34,384 nt of DNA from Leptolyngbyaceae cyanobacterium C42_A2020_001 (GCA_015272515.1 JACYLN010000149.1:1-34384); one strand, 5' to 3'. Positions 24,085 through 33,204 are shown, counted from the stretch's first letter. The notes: generated by a model not told the origin, from the letters alone. Numbers and translations: made by a program.

Positions 24085-25462
24085 TATTACGAGGACGATC
24101 CACATCCAATCCCTTTAGCACTGCCAGATGATACGCCAGCAGTTGCAGCGGAATCACCGTCAAGATAGGCGATAGCATTTCATCGATAGGCGGCAGCACA
24201 ATTTGCTGATCAAAAATTTCAGCCGTTTCACTGGCGCTGTTGGCAGTAACGATGCCAATCAGCGGAGAACCGTGGGATCTAGCTTTGAGCGCATTGGCAA
24301 GAATGGCAGATTGCGTTGCCCCCGCAGGCGCGATCGCGATCACTGGAACCCGTTCATCCAAAAGGGCGATCGGTCCATGCATAAACTCACCAGCCGCATA
24401 GCCTTCCGCATGAAGGTACGTTGCCTCCTTGAGTTTAAGTGCGCCTTCCAGGGCGATCGCTCGGTTAATCCCTCGCCCTAAGAGTATGCATGTTTGCGCT
24501 TCTACAAGCCGCTGCGCTACTGCCTGAACTGCCGCTTCCTGCTGCAACACCTGATGGATGCTTACTGGTAGTTGATGAAGTGCGGTCAAGGCATGAGTCA
24601 GGCGATCGCGATCCAGCGTCTGACGGTGGGATGCCAACTCTAGTGCCAGTAAGTAAAACACAACCAGTTGAGCGGTAAACGTTTTCGTTGCCGCAACACC
24701 AACTTCCTCACCTGCCAGGGTTGGCAACACTGCATCCACCAGGTTTGCCAATGAACTGGTGGGCTGATTCGTAATACCCAACAAACGCGACTGGTACTCT
24801 AACGCATAAACAGCACGCCGCTGTTTTTCCAATTCCAGCGCTTGCAACGTGTCTGCCGTTTCACCCGACTGAGTTACACCAACAGTTAGCGTATGGACAG
24901 TCATTGGTAAAGGCGCTTCCAAAAATTCCGAGCCAGAGCGAATTCGAGTTGGAATATGCGCCAACTGTTCCAACCAAAACTGAGCAACCAATCCCGCATG
25001 GCGACTTGTGCCAGAAGCGATAATGTGAATTTCGTTGAGAGGAAAGGTGAGAGATTGGAGATTGAAGATTGGAGATTGATTGATAACTGGTAATTGGTCA
25101 TCGGCGATGGGGAATTGGCGATGGGGAATTGGCAAGGGGGAATTGGCAAGGGGAGGCTGAGGCGTTGGAGAATTTTGTTCTCCCTGAGTCGAACCGAAGG
25201 GAATTTTGGCTTCCGGTGAGTCAGCCGAACCGAATTTTGAATTTTGAATGTCTCTCCCACCTTCCTCATCTTCCGCCTTCTGGCTTCTGCCTTCTAACTC
25301 CTGCCGTCCCAAATAACTTGTTAAACACGTTTGAATAGCTTCGGGCTGCTGATGGATTTCTTTCAGCATGAAATGGGAAAAGCCCTGTTTGCTGGAGAAA
25401 TTAGGATTGACTGAACTCGTTGCGTTGCCGGGCGGTTGTACCCGGTCGGAGATTGGATTCAC
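24065..25462 (-). CDS. GlmS-like sugar isomerase (SIS domains only) lacking the glutaminase domain
   Basis: This 465-aa protein matches the C-terminal isomerase half of glucosamine-6-phosphate synthase. It has the GFSHFMLKEIHQQPEAIQTCL lead-in, then SIS1 with ASGTSRHA, TQSGETADTLQAL, SLANLVDAVLPTLAGEEVGVAATKTFTAQL, and SIS2 with GRGINRAIALEGALKLKEATYLHAEGYAAGEFMHGPIAL, ending PRNITKTLV. The N-terminal Cys-dependent glutamine amidotransferase domain (about 240 aa) is missing, with only 52 bp separating the gene from bcsA upstream. Residues ~52-138 are a Pro/Gln-rich insertion encoded by heptamer repeats. It could act as a deaminase, an ammonia-dependent synthase, or be a decaying paralogue. 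The GTG start at 25462 is tentative. Confidence 0.8.
   Translation of the reverse strand: MNPISDRVQPPGNATSSVNPNFSSKQGFSHFMLKEIHQQPEAIQTCLTSYLGRQELEGRSQKAEDEEGGRDIQNSKFGSADSPEAKIPFGSTQGEQNSPTPQPPLANSPLPIPHRQFPIADDQLPVINQSPIFNLQSLTFPLNEIHIIASGTSRHAGLVAQFWLEQLAHIPTRIRSGSEFLEAPLPMTVHTLTVGVTQSGETADTLQALELEKQRRAVYALEYQSRLLGITNQPTSSLANLVDAVLPTLAGEEVGVAATKTFTAQLVVFYLLALELASHRQTLDRDRLTHALTALHQLPVSIHQVLQQEAAVQAVAQRLVEAQTCILLGRGINRAIALEGALKLKEATYLHAEGYAAGEFMHGPIALLDERVPVIAIAPAGATQSAILANALKARSHGSPLIGIVTANSASETAEIFDQQIVLPPIDEMLSPILTVIPLQLLAYHLAVLKGLDVDRPRNITKTLV
25049..25309. repeat. Repeat-derived in-frame insertion in the GlmS-like gene
   Basis: The segment is composed of CTTCTGG-type heptamers (25270-25304) and GGGGAATTGGC-type 14-mers (25100-25145). 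It translates without a stop as a Pro/Gln/Asn-rich stretch (PLPIPHRQFPIADDQLPV). It is the coding counterpart of the intergenic arrays at 23464-23594. Confidence 0.72.
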
Positions 25463-25514
25463 GATCGCGGCTCTTCGATATGGGTGTCTCTTCAGTGTGC
25501 CCTAATCCTGTGAG

Positions 25515-27797
25515 CTAGACATTGGCAACGGCGATCGCTTGAATTTGATTCGTTTTGCGACGAAAGAGAATTCGAGGTTGCACCAATGCCCGCAGCATTA
25601 GCCACAACGACTGCAACTCTCCCGGAATATTCTGCCGCTTCCATTGCCCTGGGCGGCAAAACAACAGTTCCACAAGCTGGCGATGTTGTTCTAGCGTGAC
25701 CGATTGAAACTGAATCCGCACAGTTGGCAGATCGTTTTGAGTTCCCGTTTGGATGGCAATTCCCTTCAAAGTCAGATTCTCTTCAGGCAAGTGCAAGCTA
25801 ACTGGAACTGGTTGCCCGTTCTTCAACTCGGGAAACTCTGCCTGGGTCAACGCAATTTCTGCGCCCCCCTCCGAAATCATCGTTGTCACTCCCCATAGTT
25901 GATTTACAGGTAGGGGTAACTCCTGTTCCAGCTTCAAGTGAGCTGTGCGATTAACGGCAAACCACTCGTTGTGGTCTGGTTTGGGCACATTCAGCAATGT
26001 CAACAGCGCAATGCTGAGGGTGAATAGGTTGTAAGCGCTCCAAATCCAACCTAAACTGAGACCCTTCACATCCTGGCTATATAGATTTTTCCAACCATCT
26101 TCCATCCAAACATCCAGGTTGTGATAGAGGCTTAAAGCCGTGACCAGAGACAAGATCAGCAGCGGCAAGGCAAGCCCCCAATTGAACGTAAAGCGATCGC
26201 TGGCAGTACCTTTAGGCGTAACACTAAACCCTTTTGAGAACGGTGCCAGCATCGATTGAATAATCGTCAGTGCCAATGGTAACGCAATCACCAGAGTATA
26301 CACATCAGACATCAGAGCTGAACGAGAACGGTAATTCAGCCAGGAGAAAACACAGAGGTTTAGCAGGTAATAGGGCAAAAAGAAGTAGATCAGCTCAGCA
26401 GCAGAAGCTTTCACTGGAATGACGCGCAAAAAAGCATACGCCAGCGGAATAAACAAAAAACCAACTCGCGAAAGATTAGCAAACCAGGCGAGTAAACCTT
26501 CCAGGTGCGCCAAACGCTGAAGAGGATTGAGTCCGGGAATCGTCAGAGGATTTGCTTCAATAAAGAAGGCTTGCAAAGTTCCCCGGGCCCATCGTAAGCG
26601 CTGGGTGGCGTAGTCTACCATTGTGTCGGCGGCTAAGCCCGCACTCAACTTCTCATCCAGATACACAAGCCGATAACCGTTTGCCGATAGCTTGATGCCA
26701 GTGAAGTAGTCTTCGCTTAGAGAACCGATGACAAATCCACCTGCTTCCGCAAGGGCACTGCGCCGCACGACAAAAGACGTACCCGCACAGGTAACGCTGC
26801 CGACCCCATCCCGAATGGGTTGCAACTGCCGATAAAAGACCTCCTCGTCGGGGGTAACCACATTTTCTAGCCCCAAATTGCGGGCAACGGGGTCAAAGTT
26901 GTAGAAGCTTTGTGGTGTTTGCACCAAGGCAACTTGTTTGTCTTGAAAGAAGCCAACGGTACGCGTTAGAAAGTTACGAGTAGGGACAAAATCGGCATCA
27001 AAGACAACGATCAGGTCGCCATTGGTTTTGGCGATCGCGTGATTCAAATTGCCCGCTTTGGCATGGCGATTGTTGCGTCGGGTGATGTACTCACAACCCA
27101 ACTCGGCAGCTAAACAGCGAACTTCTGAGCGGCGAGTGTCGTCGAGTAAAAAGATGCGCTTGTTAGCATAATCCAACGCCTGACATCCAATAATGGTGCG
27201 ACGCAAAATAAAATCCGGCTCGTTATAAGTAGGGATGAGGATGTCAACTGAAGGCTGGTATTTACCCTCTACCACAGCCACCGAGTACCGATCCGCTTCT
27301 CGACGGCGATCGCGGGTTTGCAACGTTAGCACCAGCAAAATCGTAGTTTGCGCTAACATCACCATTTCCAGAAAAAACAGCCCCAGGCTAAACGTGCCGT
27401 TGAGCGGATCTGCCAGGTTCAACGTTGTGAGAGATCGCCACAACACATATCGCCCGGTAAGCACCAGCAAACTTCCCACCACAATCATGCGAGACCAACG
27501 ACGTGGCTGAGGCGAAAGTTGCATCACCAACAATGCCAGCAGTAGCAGAATAATGGTAGGTGCAAGGAGATGGTGCCCAGCAGGCATGGGGACTTTTAGC
27601 CAGGCTGGGGGTGAGGATTGAAAAGCGTCTAGCTGATGAAAAAACATCAACGTAGTTCTCTCTCCGGTACACCACGCCCAGGTAACACTTGCCAACACAC
27701 CTACCACGCCAAGCATGACAAGGGTTGGAAAACGGGGGCGAAAGAGTGACTGAGGTCGGTTGTTCAGTTTGAGACGCGCAATTTGAGTAGTCGTCAT
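25515..27797 (-). CDS. bcsA: Cellulose synthase catalytic subunit, BcsA type (GT2)
   Basis: The product is 760 aa from ATG 27797, which has GGAG eight bases before it; the TTG at 27854 is less likely. Several TM helices are at both ends (about 25-45, 78-95, 105-120, 130-155, then 400-560). The GT2 domain has VDILIPTYNEP, LLDDTRR, VFDADFVPTRNFL, QTPQSFYNFDP, SLSEDYFTGI and QRLRWARG (the D,D,D,QxxRW set), and the gating-loop FSVTPKGT. A PilZ-like C-terminal domain follows, but its c-di-GMP motifs are poor (RTAHL for RxxxR; MISEGG for [D/N]xSxxG). It polymerises UDP-glucose (or a similar UDP-sugar) into beta-glucan across the inner membrane. No bcsB or bcsZ is adjacent. Confidence 0.88.
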   Translation of the reverse strand: MTTTQIARLKLNNRPQSLFRPRFPTLVMLGVVGVLASVTWAWCTGERTTLMFFHQLDAFQSSPPAWLKVPMPAGHHLLAPTIILLLLALLVMQLSPQPRRWSRMIVVGSLLVLTGRYVLWRSLTTLNLADPLNGTFSLGLFFLEMVMLAQTTILLVLTLQTRDRRREADRYSVAVVEGKYQPSVDILIPTYNEPDFILRRTIIGCQALDYANKRIFLLDDTRRSEVRCLAAELGCEYITRRNNRHAKAGNLNHAIAKTNGDLIVVFDADFVPTRNFLTRTVGFFQDKQVALVQTPQSFYNFDPVARNLGLENVVTPDEEVFYRQLQPIRDGVGSVTCAGTSFVVRRSALAEAGGFVIGSLSEDYFTGIKLSANGYRLVYLDEKLSAGLAADTMVDYATQRLRWARGTLQAFFIEANPLTIPGLNPLQRLAHLEGLLAWFANLSRVGFLFIPLAYAFLRVIPVKASAAELIYFFLPYYLLNLCVFSWLNYRSRSALMSDVYTLVIALPLALTIIQSMLAPFSKGFSVTPKGTASDRFTFNWGLALPLLILSLVTALSLYHNLDVWMEDGWKNLYSQDVKGLSLGWIWSAYNLFTLSIALLTLLNVPKPDHNEWFAVNRTAHLKLEQELPLPVNQLWGVTTMISEGGAEIALTQAEFPELKNGQPVPVSLHLPEENLTLKGIAIQTGTQNDLPTVRIQFQSVTLEQHRQLVELLFCRPGQWKRQNIPGELQSLWLMLRALVQPRILFRRKTNQIQAIAVANV

Positions 27798-27833
27798 GCA
27801 AGCTGCTCCACCATGTTGAGAAATGTTACTAAG

Positions 27834-27868
27834 ATTGTCACTATTTTTAACCAAAGAAAAATTGTCAC
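27834..27868. repeat. Direct ATTGTCAC repeats upstream of bcsA
   Basis: ATTGTCAC occurs at 27834-27841 and 27861-27868, 27 bp apart, about 37 bp before the bcsA ATG (as GTGACAAT on the coding strand). It may mark a regulator site; the identity is unknown. Confidence 0.45.
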
Positions 27869-28020
27869 GTGCCAGTCTCTCGGTTGGTTAGCTGTTTTTT
27901 TCGTCTCCGTTGTATAACTTTCACGTTGGAAACGGCAGTGTTTAAGCACCCAAATACCTCCCGTAAACAGTTGCTTAATATCTTTACGGGTTATCGGCAA
28001 TTTTGGATTCGTAGGTTCGG

Positions 28021-29757
28021 TTATCCGCTCAATGCCGCGATCGCGATCGCCAGGAAATTGCCCCAATTGGGAGTCATTAGAAACCGGATATAACAACGAG
28101 CTAACTGCTGCAAGTTTTTGTGGTCAGCAAACCAGATAGGTGTAATCGGAATCTGGAAAGGCGCACGTAACACCGTTTTTTGAGGATGATCAAATAGATA
28201 CGTGTTGTGTACCACTCCTCGCCCAGACCTCACATCCTGCAAAGAGTTACCAGGAAACGCACCCCAGGTACACGCTGCCAATAAGAAAATGACACCCGTC
28301 CACACGTTGACCCCGATCGCACCATACTGTAAAGCTGCGATCGCCTGCTCAAGGGCTGTGGAATACTGCTTCTGAGTTTTGCGATCGACCAGCAACACAC
28401 AGGAAAGATTGCCCCACACCATTTCATTGGCAAATTCAACTGCGTGGGTGAGGAAATCGGCGGCATCATTGGCGGGCAACGTTACCTCTGCCAAAACCCC
28501 GCAAAAGGCTTCTGTGGTCAGGGCATATTCCCCTGGCTGGGGAGGAACATTGGGAATAATCGTCCAGGGTACCTCTGTATCATCCACACCCACAACCTGA
28601 GCCTGGGGATAGTGCTGCAAAAAGCTGTGATATCGTTGCTGTGCACCAGGGTAATACGCCTGACGAGGAGTAGCTTTGGCAAGTTCTTGTTGCACCAACC
28701 GCAAAAACTCATCTCGCTGGTGCCATCCTTCTGCGGTTACCAGCACTTTCGCTGAGACACAATTAAAACTGGCATTATGCACAACCATGCTGGCAATCTG
28801 TCGTGCCTGGAATTTGAGCTCCGAGGTTGACCACTTGCCGGGAACAACCAGAATAGGGGTGACGCATCCTAGTTCTGAGGTGATGGGTTTGGTTAGTAAG
28901 GGGCGGTTACTGGCTTTACGCTGCTGCTGTTGTGCGGATGGGTTGCCCCAAACGATCGCATCGTGAGTGTGGTGCGATCCGGTGATATGAATGGTGTCGA
29001 TCGCAGGATGTTGACACAGGTACTGCCCAACTTCTGCCCCGCCGTCAACAATTTCTAGAAAACCGTCGGCGATCAAGGGTTGGAAGGCGTGTTCCAAAAA
29101 TTTGCCAATATATTCATTGACCGGGTTTATTTTCAGCAGCACTACCTGATCTTCGGCAAACAGTTTGTAGAGCGTATCCATCGCTGCGATCGCTGAAACA
29201 TTGCCCGCCCCCAGTATCAAAACCACCTTGCCACAGTCAGATTTTTGGCGATAAATCAGCCCCTGTGTAGCAGGTTCTCCAGGCTGGATCCACACTTCAC
29301 CTGCAAACCCCAGCCACAGCAACCGATCTGGCAAATTGTCTGGAAAAATTTTGGCGACAACTTGTCCATCAGCACGAGTCGAACTTGAGGGTGGGGTAGG
29401 CTGTCCATTGGCTTCCAACGCTTTGATCAGCAACCGCATGTTCAGCAAGGTTGCCAGAGGTCCTGTTGTCCATTCTTCCCCTGCTAAAGATGAGGTTGGG
29501 TCAATTCCTTTGGCTTTACAAGCTGCGATCGCCCAAGCTTCCGCCACCTCATTCACGCCCTTCATACACTGGCGCAAATAATTGATTCGCTCTGGTATCG
29601 CAACCTGCACCCAGGCATCTTTGTGTTGGGTCAGGCGGGCGATCGCAGCTTCTAGGAAGGCAACCTGCTGGGGTACGAGCAAAGGAGATTCAGCCAAAAT
29701 TTCAGGGAGACGAACGATGAACAATCTACCTTCAGAATACCGGAGTGAGAATTTCAC
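28021..29757 (-). CDS. Aldehyde dehydrogenase superfamily protein
   Basis: This 578-aa protein (larger than the usual ~480) has an ALDH fold. It shows VVLILGAGNVSAIAAMDTLYKLF for the Rossmann region, HITGSHHTHDAIVWG, SELGCVTPILVVPG (the E-L-G-G motif, with Cys for the last Gly) and the catalytic Cys333 in NASFNCVSAKVLV. It resembles ALDH-family proteins whose substrates are unknown rather than any named enzyme. The GTG start at 29757 has no ribosome site; a TTG at 29724 with AAGGTAG upstream is an alternative. It is upstream of bcsA on the same strand, but 223 bp separate them, so co-transcription is possible and not certain. The C-terminus ends near a HIP1-rich stretch. Confidence 0.78.
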   Translation of the reverse strand: MKFSLRYSEGRLFIVRLPEILAESPLLVPQQVAFLEAAIARLTQHKDAWVQVAIPERINYLRQCMKGVNEVAEAWAIAACKAKGIDPTSSLAGEEWTTGPLATLLNMRLLIKALEANGQPTPPSSSTRADGQVVAKIFPDNLPDRLLWLGFAGEVWIQPGEPATQGLIYRQKSDCGKVVLILGAGNVSAIAAMDTLYKLFAEDQVVLLKINPVNEYIGKFLEHAFQPLIADGFLEIVDGGAEVGQYLCQHPAIDTIHITGSHHTHDAIVWGNPSAQQQQRKASNRPLLTKPITSELGCVTPILVVPGKWSTSELKFQARQIASMVVHNASFNCVSAKVLVTAEGWHQRDEFLRLVQQELAKATPRQAYYPGAQQRYHSFLQHYPQAQVVGVDDTEVPWTIIPNVPPQPGEYALTTEAFCGVLAEVTLPANDAADFLTHAVEFANEMVWGNLSCVLLVDRKTQKQYSTALEQAIAALQYGAIGVNVWTGVIFLLAACTWGAFPGNSLQDVRSGRGVVHNTYLFDHPQKTVLRAPFQIPITPIWFADHKNLQQLARCYIRFLMTPNWGNFLAIAIAALSG

Positions 29758-29931
29758 TGAAACGGGAACTCTATGTAGGTAGAATCTTCTGCTGGCACTG
29801 TGCTCTGATAAAAGGACATCTTCAAAAAGCCTAGTGTAAAAGTGGGGATTAGGTGAATCTACGAGATTGCAATTGACAGACGAAATTCTACTCAGCTAGA
29901 AAACCAATCAGGCGTGTTGTGGGGAAAATCC

Positions 29932-32900
29932 ATGGATATGAGACAACGATTTTGGTGGATGGTAGGAAGTGTACTGGGCAGTGTCGCGATCTCGGCTCCG
30001 GTTAACAGTCAAACCCTGGTACAGTCTCCACCCAACCCTGAACCTGTGTTGTCTTCTCCTGAGAGTACAAAGGCATCCGACCTGCTCATTCCAGCCAGAG
30101 CTGGAGCGGGTTACAGCACTTCTGGCGGCGGCTATGACGGCTTTGGCAGTTTTGAAGGCTTCATCCCGCTGCGGCAAACTCCTGGCAAAGATCTGTTGTA
30201 TTTAGTGGGACGGCTCCTGCTGGATAACGATGCCAACCTGGGAGGCAACTTACTGCTGGGTTACCGATTTTACAACCCCAAAGCTAACCTGATTTACGGT
30301 GGCTATCTGGGTTACGACAGCCGCAGCACAGGTGAAAGCGTCTTCTCCCAACTGGGCTTGGGTTTTGAGGCATTGGGCGATGGCTGGGATGCCCGCATCA
30401 ATGGCTATATCCCGGTTGGCAATACTCGTCAAACTGTAGCAGAACGCTTGTTTGACACAGGTGCTCAACTCAACAACTTCCGGTTTGAAAGTAATTTCCT
30501 CCGTGCATCGGGAACCCGGCAACAGCAATTAATTCGCAATGTCGAAGTGGCAATGGCAGGGTTTGATGCAGAGGCAGGCGGCAGGTTGTTCAGGTTTGGG
30601 AATGGTGGAGACTTACGAGGCTATGCCGGACTATATTACCTCTCTGGTGGCGAGAACTCATTTGGTGTGCGCGGCAGGCTGGAAGCCCGTCCCCTGGACT
30701 ATTTGACGCTGGGTGTGGCGGTGCAGCACGATAGCATTTTTGGCACCAATGTGGTTGGCACCGTTGCTCTCACCTTTCCCAGCAGTCGCCCAAAAGGGGT
30801 AAGCCCTACCTCGGTACAGGCTCGGATGGGTGAAATGCCTTATCGGATCAACGCGATCGCGGTTGACACTCGGACTGAGGTGGAATTCAGCAGTAGTGCC
30901 TTTGTAGATGTGATTCTCACCAACCCCGCTACTGGACAGCCCTATTTCTTCCAACACGTGACGCTGGGTGCAGCCGGTGGCAATGGCACGTTTGAAAATC
31001 CCTTTGGGCTGGTGCAGTCGGCCCTAAGTGCAACGCGATCGAACGGCAACGATATTGTCTATGTCCAGGCTGGCACCAATCCCGGTATCCCGGCATTCAC
31101 CATTCCCGATCGCGTTCAGGTACTTTCAACAGGGGTTGTTCAACAGGTTCCTGCGCTCATTTCTGGGCAACTCTTTCCCCCCTATCAACTGCCATTATCA
31201 GGCAGCGGCACCTTGCCGAATGTTAATGGTACCGTCACGATGGGGAGTGACACGGTGTTGTCAGGCTTCAATATCACCAGTACAACTGGCGCAGGCGTGA
31301 CGTTTAGCAACGTTAGTAGGGTTGAGATTCGCGACAACATCATCCGCAATACAGCATCGACAGGCATTGCAGGCAACGGGTTTACCACTGCCAATCTTTT
31401 CCGCAACCAGATCACCGCAACTGGAGCACAGGGAATTTCGCTGCAAAGTGGCGGCACGGCAACCATTACAGACAGCCGTGTTACGAATACTCAAGGTGCA
31501 GGTGTAGCGTTTACCAGCGTTACCAACACCGAAATCCGCGATACGGTTATTCAAAATACAGGCGATGCAGGCATTTTGGGTAATGGCGCAACGAGTCTCA
31601 CCCTGCTGCGAAATGACATTAGCAGTGCTCGGAATCAGGGGGTATATGTACAAAATGTTGGCACTTCAACCGTTACCGACAACCGCATCACAGGGACGAT
31701 CGCAGGCACTACAACGATTGCCAACCCGATCACGGGCGATATCACGATCGGTTCCATCACCATTCCCAACCCCGGCAGCATCATTCCGCTTCCCAGCGGG
31801 CAGGGCATCGTCATCGCCACAACCACAGGTAATACCAACATTGCCCGCAACACGATCACCGGAACTGGTACTCAAGGCATTGTGTTGCTCAATGCCAGCG
31901 GGAATGCTGCGATTACGGACAACACGGTAGCCAATACTGTAGGCGCGCTCTTTCCCGTCACAGTTCCGACGATTGGCACGTTTCAGGTTCCCACCGGACA
32001 GGGCATTGTCGTTGCCGGAGTCAATGGCAACTTGGATATCAACCGCAACACGTTGAATGCGCTCAATGGTCAGGGCATTGCGATCGCGGGGACAACCAAC
32101 GGCACCACCACCATAAGCAACAACACGATTCGCAATGCGACGGATCAAGGGCTGCTTCTCGCTGCAACCACAGGCACCACTAACATTACCAATAATCAGA
32201 TCAGTGACCTGTCCGCCCGCCTTGTCTCTGCAACCATTCCCGTTTTAGGCACAGTTACTTTTTCCACAGGGCAAGGGTTGGCTTTGCTTAACTCGGTTGG
32301 GACGGTAAACGTAACAGGCAACACGATTGAGCGGGTTGCTGGAGCCTATTTGCCAACCGTTCCCCCCTCTCTCCCAGCATTTCCGGGGGGGCAAGGGATT
32401 CAGGCAGCAAACTTTGCTGGACAGCTTGATCTGAACATCCTCAACAATCAGATTCGAACGAATGATAACGATGGTATTTTGATGCTGTTTGCAGGCAGAC
32501 CCAGTGGCTCCACTACAGCCGCCAGCGCCAATGTTCGCATTGCCAACAACACAATCGAGAATAACGGGGGCGCAACTCCGATTCGGGGTGATGGGATTGC
32601 GATCGCAGTTGAACAAGATGCAACTGTCAATAACCTAACCATTGAGAGCAATACAATTCGCGGCAACGGAGATGAAGGAATTGACATTCGCTTAGGTCTG
32701 CTAACAGTTCCGCTGGTCAACCCCACCACAGCCCGTTTAACTGGAGCAATTCGCAACAACACGATCAGTGGCAATGGGCAAAATGGCATTCAAGTGCAAG
32801 CCACGGCTTCAACCAACGCAAAGGTTGACATAATCAGCAATACTTCCAGCGGCAATGGACAGCGCGGCATTTATGTCACCACGACGAACACCAATAGCCT

Positions 32901-33204
32901 TGGCATACCAACACTCGGAAATCCCACCATCTCAGCCAATATCCAAACGAATACCCTCACAACCAATACGTTGCAAGGCATCGATGTGGCAACAACCGCT
33001 CAACCACTCTTGCAAACGATTTGTGTCAACTTGGCGGGCAACATCAGCACGAACCCATCCACAATCACGAATACTTTCTTTATCCCTGGTTTTGTTCCTA
33101 ATGTATTGGCTGTCGTGAACCTGGCGGGCGTAAATGCCGCAAATGTTGGGGGAGTCATCCCTTCTGTTACTCCGCCTCCCACAAATACGGTTGCTTGTCC
33201 ATAG
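29932..33204 (+). CDS. Inverse-autotransporter-like surface protein with right-handed beta-helix
   Basis: This protein of about 1090 aa begins with a signal peptide (MDMRQRFWWMVGSVLGSVAISAPVNSQ). Residues ~50-285 match the intimin/invasin-type beta-barrel: GGGYDGFGSFEGFIPL, LLLDNDANLGGNLLLGYRFYN, LIYGGYLGYDSR, FSQLGLGFEALGDGWDARINGYIPVG. A linker with GAAGGNGTFENPFG follows. Residues ~410-1040 are a parallel beta-helix of PbH1-type coils (N-x-I-x-N-T and GQGIxI repeats), interrupted by Pro-rich loops such as IGTFQVPTGQG. The C-terminus NTVACP ends after a short extension. It is probably exported by its own barrel and displayed at the surface, perhaps for adhesion or polysaccharide binding. 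The ATG at 29932 has GGGGA upstream; the GTG at 29914 is possible. Confidence 0.82.
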   Translation: MDMRQRFWWMVGSVLGSVAISAPVNSQTLVQSPPNPEPVLSSPESTKASDLLIPARAGAGYSTSGGGYDGFGSFEGFIPLRQTPGKDLLYLVGRLLLDNDANLGGNLLLGYRFYNPKANLIYGGYLGYDSRSTGESVFSQLGLGFEALGDGWDARINGYIPVGNTRQTVAERLFDTGAQLNNFRFESNFLRASGTRQQQLIRNVEVAMAGFDAEAGGRLFRFGNGGDLRGYAGLYYLSGGENSFGVRGRLEARPLDYLTLGVAVQHDSIFGTNVVGTVALTFPSSRPKGVSPTSVQARMGEMPYRINAIAVDTRTEVEFSSSAFVDVILTNPATGQPYFFQHVTLGAAGGNGTFENPFGLVQSALSATRSNGNDIVYVQAGTNPGIPAFTIPDRVQVLSTGVVQQVPALISGQLFPPYQLPLSGSGTLPNVNGTVTMGSDTVLSGFNITSTTGAGVTFSNVSRVEIRDNIIRNTASTGIAGNGFTTANLFRNQITATGAQGISLQSGGTATITDSRVTNTQGAGVAFTSVTNTEIRDTVIQNTGDAGILGNGATSLTLLRNDISSARNQGVYVQNVGTSTVTDNRITGTIAGTTTIANPITGDITIGSITIPNPGSIIPLPSGQGIVIATTTGNTNIARNTITGTGTQGIVLLNASGNAAITDNTVANTVGALFPVTVPTIGTFQVPTGQGIVVAGVNGNLDINRNTLNALNGQGIAIAGTTNGTTTISNNTIRNATDQGLLLAATTGTTNITNNQISDLSARLVSATIPVLGTVTFSTGQGLALLNSVGTVNVTGNTIERVAGAYLPTVPPSLPAFPGGQGIQAANFAGQLDLNILNNQIRTNDNDGILMLFAGRPSGSTTAASANVRIANNTIENNGGATPIRGDGIAIAVEQDATVNNLTIESNTIRGNGDEGIDIRLGLLTVPLVNPTTARLTGAIRNNTISGNGQNGIQVQATASTNAKVDIISNTSSGNGQRGIYVTTTNTNSLGIPTLGNPTISANIQTNTLTTNTLQGIDVATTAQPLLQTICVNLAGNISTNPSTITNTFFIPGFVPNVLAVVNLAGVNAANVGGVIPSVTPPPTNTVACP

